Assembly: GCA_021151605.1 (NCBI GenBank)
Contig: JAGKWZ010000022.1
Location: 1 to 52,234 of the forward strand
Direction of reading: 5' to 3'
From: Verrucomicrobiaceae bacterium
GTDB taxonomy: Bacteria > Verrucomicrobiota > Verrucomicrobiia > Verrucomicrobiales > Verrucomicrobiaceae
DNA: 52,234 nt
Shown here: in pieces, positions 49,657 through 52,234 of the stretch
How positions within the stretch are numbered: position 1 is the first letter of the stretch
How the letters are laid out: every line of letters starts with the position of its first letter
The notes under the pieces: model-generated
What the model was told of the DNA's origin: nothing
The model's database searches: none
The model's input: the letters and a program-made list of their open reading frames with translations, nothing else
Position numbers and translations under genes: made by a program

Positions 49657-52234
49657 TCAGGCAATCCCAGGTGATGACACTGCATCAATGACTGAATTAA
49701 TCAGGGCCAGTTCATCCTTTCTAACCATCAGGAACAAGCACTTTCCCTTGCTCATTTGCGCCCACAAATTTCCAACCTTCCGATCAGCCTCCGCATCGCC
49801 CCAGTAACCTTGCCCTTTGCACTCCACCACGAGCGTCCTGCCGTCTGGAAGTTTCGCGATGAAGTCCGGGTAGAATCGGCCCGTGGCACTTAGCAGGAAA
49901 AATGAGGCGCTGTCTTTTCTCACCAAATTACGCACCCAAAACTTCAAAGCTCCCTTGGCGCACAACTGGTCCAGCTTGAAGGCACATGCGTATTCTTCCG
50001 GCCCGTCAAACTCTCCCACCTGCGGGTAGTAGTGATGCTGAAACTCGTTGGAGTTCGGACACACGCGGCCCGGATGATAAGCATCCGGGTGAAACTCGAA
50101 TTCAAACCCTTCGCCCACGCGCACACGCTCAACGGCTCCCTCTCCAAATAGAGTTTGCTGGAATGCCTGATTGATTGCGTCTTTGCGCATGGCCTTGAGT
50201 CGCCTTGCCAGCACCGTCCGCAGCACGAACTTCAATCGGTTCGCCTTGGCGAGTGGAAATTCATCACGTTTGGTGAGTTCTCCAAGCCATGACGCAATGA
50301 ATGCCATCAGGCTCGTTTGATCCGTGTATTGGTCGATGAGATTTGCGCAGAGCCAGCCCGCCAGCTTCGCCTCGCTGACATGCTCAGGCTGATAAACCAG
50401 CTCCATCTCATGTTGAAGCTCTGGCAGGAAGGTCACTTTCACCTTCCCCGCTTCCATGTCGATCTCTCCGCCCTCCGCCACCTTTGTGGCTAGCCCTAAG
50501 TCGGCGAGTTCCTGCTGTGTAGGCTGCGCGTGATAGAGTGGAAGCTGCCACGGGTAATCCAGCACCTCAGGATCGTCAAACAGCTCTAGCTCGCCCTGCA
50601 CCACGAGCGCCATTTGTGGCACGGTGAACGCGAGGCCGCGCTCGCTTGCTGTGCGGAAGATTTCCACCTTGTGCGCTTTGATGGTCTCGTTTGCCACGTC
50701 CACCAGCGCCTTGGCGTCTTCCATCACGAGCAGGTTTTTCACCGTCTCTTTCTCGGACTCATCCAGCGCCGCCTTGATCGTGAGCTTTTGAGTGCCTGCA
50801 TTCCATTCGATCTTATCTTGGATGGCAGGCGGCAGCGTCTTGATGGCAGGTTTTTCGGGGAGTTTGATCTCCACCGGCTGCACCTGCGCGCGCCTGTCCT
50901 GCGATGAAATGCCCAGTGGCATCTGGTCTTCACGCGCCGCCGTGATGAACTCCGTTGCATCCTTCTTCTCAAAGCCAGCACACTGCACCAGCGCATCACG
51001 CAGACTGTTCGCCGTGGCATAGAAGCGGTCGGAGGCCACAAAGGCGTAAGCCTTGTTCAGCGCGGGCGTCCTGCGGTTCTTCGCATACGGCATCCGCAGG
51101 ATGCGGCCAAGCAACTGCTCCACGCTCTTGCTGCTTTGCATCTCTGCCACGCTGACAAGGATGTAGGCAAAAGGGCAGTCCCAGCCCTCCGCCAGCGCCT
51201 GCTGCGTGAGGATGTATTTGATCGGGCACTTGGGGTCAAACAGGTTCACGCCCTCCAGTCCCTTCTCGTCACCCGTGGCGATGGCGATTTCGTTTTCAGG
51301 GATGTGATGATTGGCGATGAGTTCCTGTTTCAGCGCCTCCACGTTCAGCGTGTCCTTGCCGTGCTGCGTTTCGAGCAGGATGGGCAGCCGCACCATCTGC
51401 TCCTCTTTCAGCTCACCCGCAGACACGCTGTGCAGCACATTGCTGGGGTTCTTCTCCATGTCCGGCGTTGCCGTCAGTTCCAGAATGCAGGAAGGCCGGA
51501 AGCGTTGCAGCGTTTCAAAGGAAACCTCACTGCGGGCGTTGTGCGCCTCATCCACGATCAAGATCGGGCGTCGCAGCCGCAGCACGTTTTCAAAGGAGCG
51601 CACCACCTGCCCGCTGTCCGATTTGCGCAGGTGTTTTGTCTGCTCTGCTGCGAGCCCGTCAAAGTGCGGCATCAGCGCGCCACTCTCTTCATACACCTTG
51701 CGCAGCTCGTCCAGCTTCTTGGCGTCTTCGTGTTTCTTCTCCTCCACGCGGAACGCCTGCGCTGTCGCCACGATCACCACTGTTTCCGTGTCCAGTGTCG
51801 TGCGTGGCAGGGAGCGTGCTTCACTCAGTTCCACCACGCTCACACTGCCGCAGCCAGGCCAGCGGCCCCAGCCCTTTTCCAGCGCGATTCGCAGCGGATC
51901 ATGGCGATTCCGCAGGCAGCGGAGCGTCTGCTCCATGATGGCGCGGCTTGGCACCAGCCACAGCACCACGCTGTGATCTGTGTGCAAAAGTCGCTGATTC
52001 GCCAGCCCGATGGCAAAGCCGCCCAGCAACGTCTTCCCGCCGCCCGTGGGCAGGCGCAGGCACACATACGGCATGTCTTCGGGAAAGCCCGTGATGGTGT
52101 TGTAGTTCTTGCCCTGCTGGTTGAGTTCGTAAAAGGCGTCCACAAACGCCTTCTTCGGGCTGCTGCTTTGAACGCAGTGGCCGAAATAGCAGTCCAGCGC
52201 CTCCAGCGTGCGCTCTTGATAGCCCTTGAGTTGA
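49657..52234 (-). CDS. Type III restriction-like DEAD helicase-nuclease (Res), 5' end outside window
   Basis: The frame is open to the window end (base 52233 is the first base of the first whole codon), adding about 30 residues (QLKGYQERTLEALDCYFGHC) before the apparent GTG at 52143. That stretch is the usual start of Res helicases, so only a few residues are missing. Superfamily 2 motifs: LPTGGGKT (I), LIVDEAHNAR (II), LTATPDME (III) and QLLGRILRMPY (VI). The C-terminal nuclease reads RFYPDFIAKLPDGRTLVVECKG, a PD-ExK site. Type III Res works with a Mod methyltransferase, expected just beyond the window. ATP-driven DNA cleavage in defence is the likely role. Confidence 0.9.
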   Translation of the reverse strand, partial: QLKGYQERTLEALDCYFGHCVQSSSPKKAFVDAFYELNQQGKNYNTITGFPEDMPYVCLRLPTGGGKTLLGGFAIGLANQRLLHTDHSVVLWLVPSRAIMEQTLRCLRNRHDPLRIALEKGWGRWPGCGSVSVVELSEARSLPRTTLDTETVVIVATAQAFRVEEKKHEDAKKLDELRKVYEESGALMPHFDGLAAEQTKHLRKSDSGQVVRSFENVLRLRRPILIVDEAHNARSEVSFETLQRFRPSCILELTATPDMEKNPSNVLHSVSAGELKEEQMVRLPILLETQHGKDTLNVEALKQELIANHHIPENEIAIATGDEKGLEGVNLFDPKCPIKYILTQQALAEGWDCPFAYILVSVAEMQSSKSVEQLLGRILRMPYAKNRRTPALNKAYAFVASDRFYATANSLRDALVQCAGFEKKDATEFITAAREDQMPLGISSQDRRAQVQPVEIKLPEKPAIKTLPPAIQDKIEWNAGTQKLTIKAALDESEKETVKNLLVMEDAKALVDVANETIKAHKVEIFRTASERGLAFTVPQMALVVQGELELFDDPEVLDYPWQLPLYHAQPTQQELADLGLATKVAEGGEIDMEAGKVKVTFLPELQHEMELVYQPEHVSEAKLAGWLCANLIDQYTDQTSLMAFIASWLGELTKRDEFPLAKANRLKFVLRTVLARRLKAMRKDAINQAFQQTLFGEGAVERVRVGEGFEFEFHPDAYHPGRVCPNSNEFQHHYYPQVGEFDGPEEYACAFKLDQLCAKGALKFWVRNLVRKDSASFFLLSATGRFYPDFIAKLPDGRTLVVECKGQGYWGDAEADRKVGNLWAQMSKGKCLFLMVRKDELALINSVIDAVSSPGIA

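Larger units (their letters stand above)
46776..52234. mobile_element. Integrated genomic island, left part
   Basis: From the tmRNA-like 3' fragment rightwards the content changes to a tyrosine integrase facing inward, a serine recombinase, short unknown genes and a Type III-restriction-like helicase-nuclease. The edge at 46776 is supported by the att-like fragment; the right edge is outside the window. Cargo suggests a defence-type island. Confidence 0.6.

Overview
The window is high-GC, gene-dense bacterial chromosome. It most likely comes from a Verrucomicrobia member (Prosthecobacter/Verrucomicrobium-like). The signs are secreted 'planctomycete-type' cytochrome proteins (PSCyt1/DUF1549/DUF1553 at 1028-4663, DUF1587-1592-1588-1585 at 27609-30191 with its DUF1552 partner), a PEP-CTERM protein, many secreted SGNH, alpha/beta and sialate-esterase hydrolases, TIM-barrel sugar isomerases, and an ftsQ-ftsA-ftsZ cluster whose FtsZ is strongly divergent. 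This assignment is an inference from gene content, not from a marker phylogeny.

Layout. 1-1000: the end of a cyclic-nucleotide-binding protein with a strong terminator, then an AbrB/MazE-like antitoxin and Doc toxin pair. 1028-9523: secreted catabolic proteins, an HpcH/HpaI aldolase, a SWIM zinc-finger protein and a lipoprotein. 9672-13603: ftsQ, ftsA, ftsZ. 13681-16232: an ABC-2 exporter with a TPR-like partner. 16233-17735: decayed gene remnants. 17740-18375: a small membrane protein bracketed by two copies of one palindromic element. 19315-24201: a TetR-controlled DevBCA-type efflux operon with an outer-membrane channel; three copies of one 16-bp palindrome lie at the regulator and operon promoters. 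24352-32489: a sugar isomerase and a run of secreted enzymes. 32640-32860: an intergenic array with an exact 21-bp period. 32917-34743: three small genes (R2K-type ATP-grasp, SUKH-like, DUF4303-like) that look like a conflict or immunity cassette. 34785-38380: a sialate O-acetylesterase, a DUF3817 protein and a PEP-CTERM protein. 38381-39262: a truncated gene and two fused IS5-type transposase scraps. 39270-45561: a minus-strand catabolic operon (aminotransferase, M81/MlrC, RidA, amidohydrolase, two SDRs) with a divergent GntR-type regulator and a retropepsin-like protease pair lodged in its middle. 46776-end: the left part of an integrated island. It starts at what looks like a displaced tmRNA 3' end, followed by a tyrosine integrase, a serine recombinase, two small unknown genes and a Type III-restriction-like helicase-nuclease that runs off the window.

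The least explained structures are the 21-bp array beside the ATP-grasp/SUKH/DUF4303 genes, the protease pair inside the catabolic operon, the catalytic-loop changes in FtsZ, and the upstream element shared by the SDR gene at 18502 and the sugar isomerase gene at 24352. No CRISPR array, rRNA or complete tRNA was seen.
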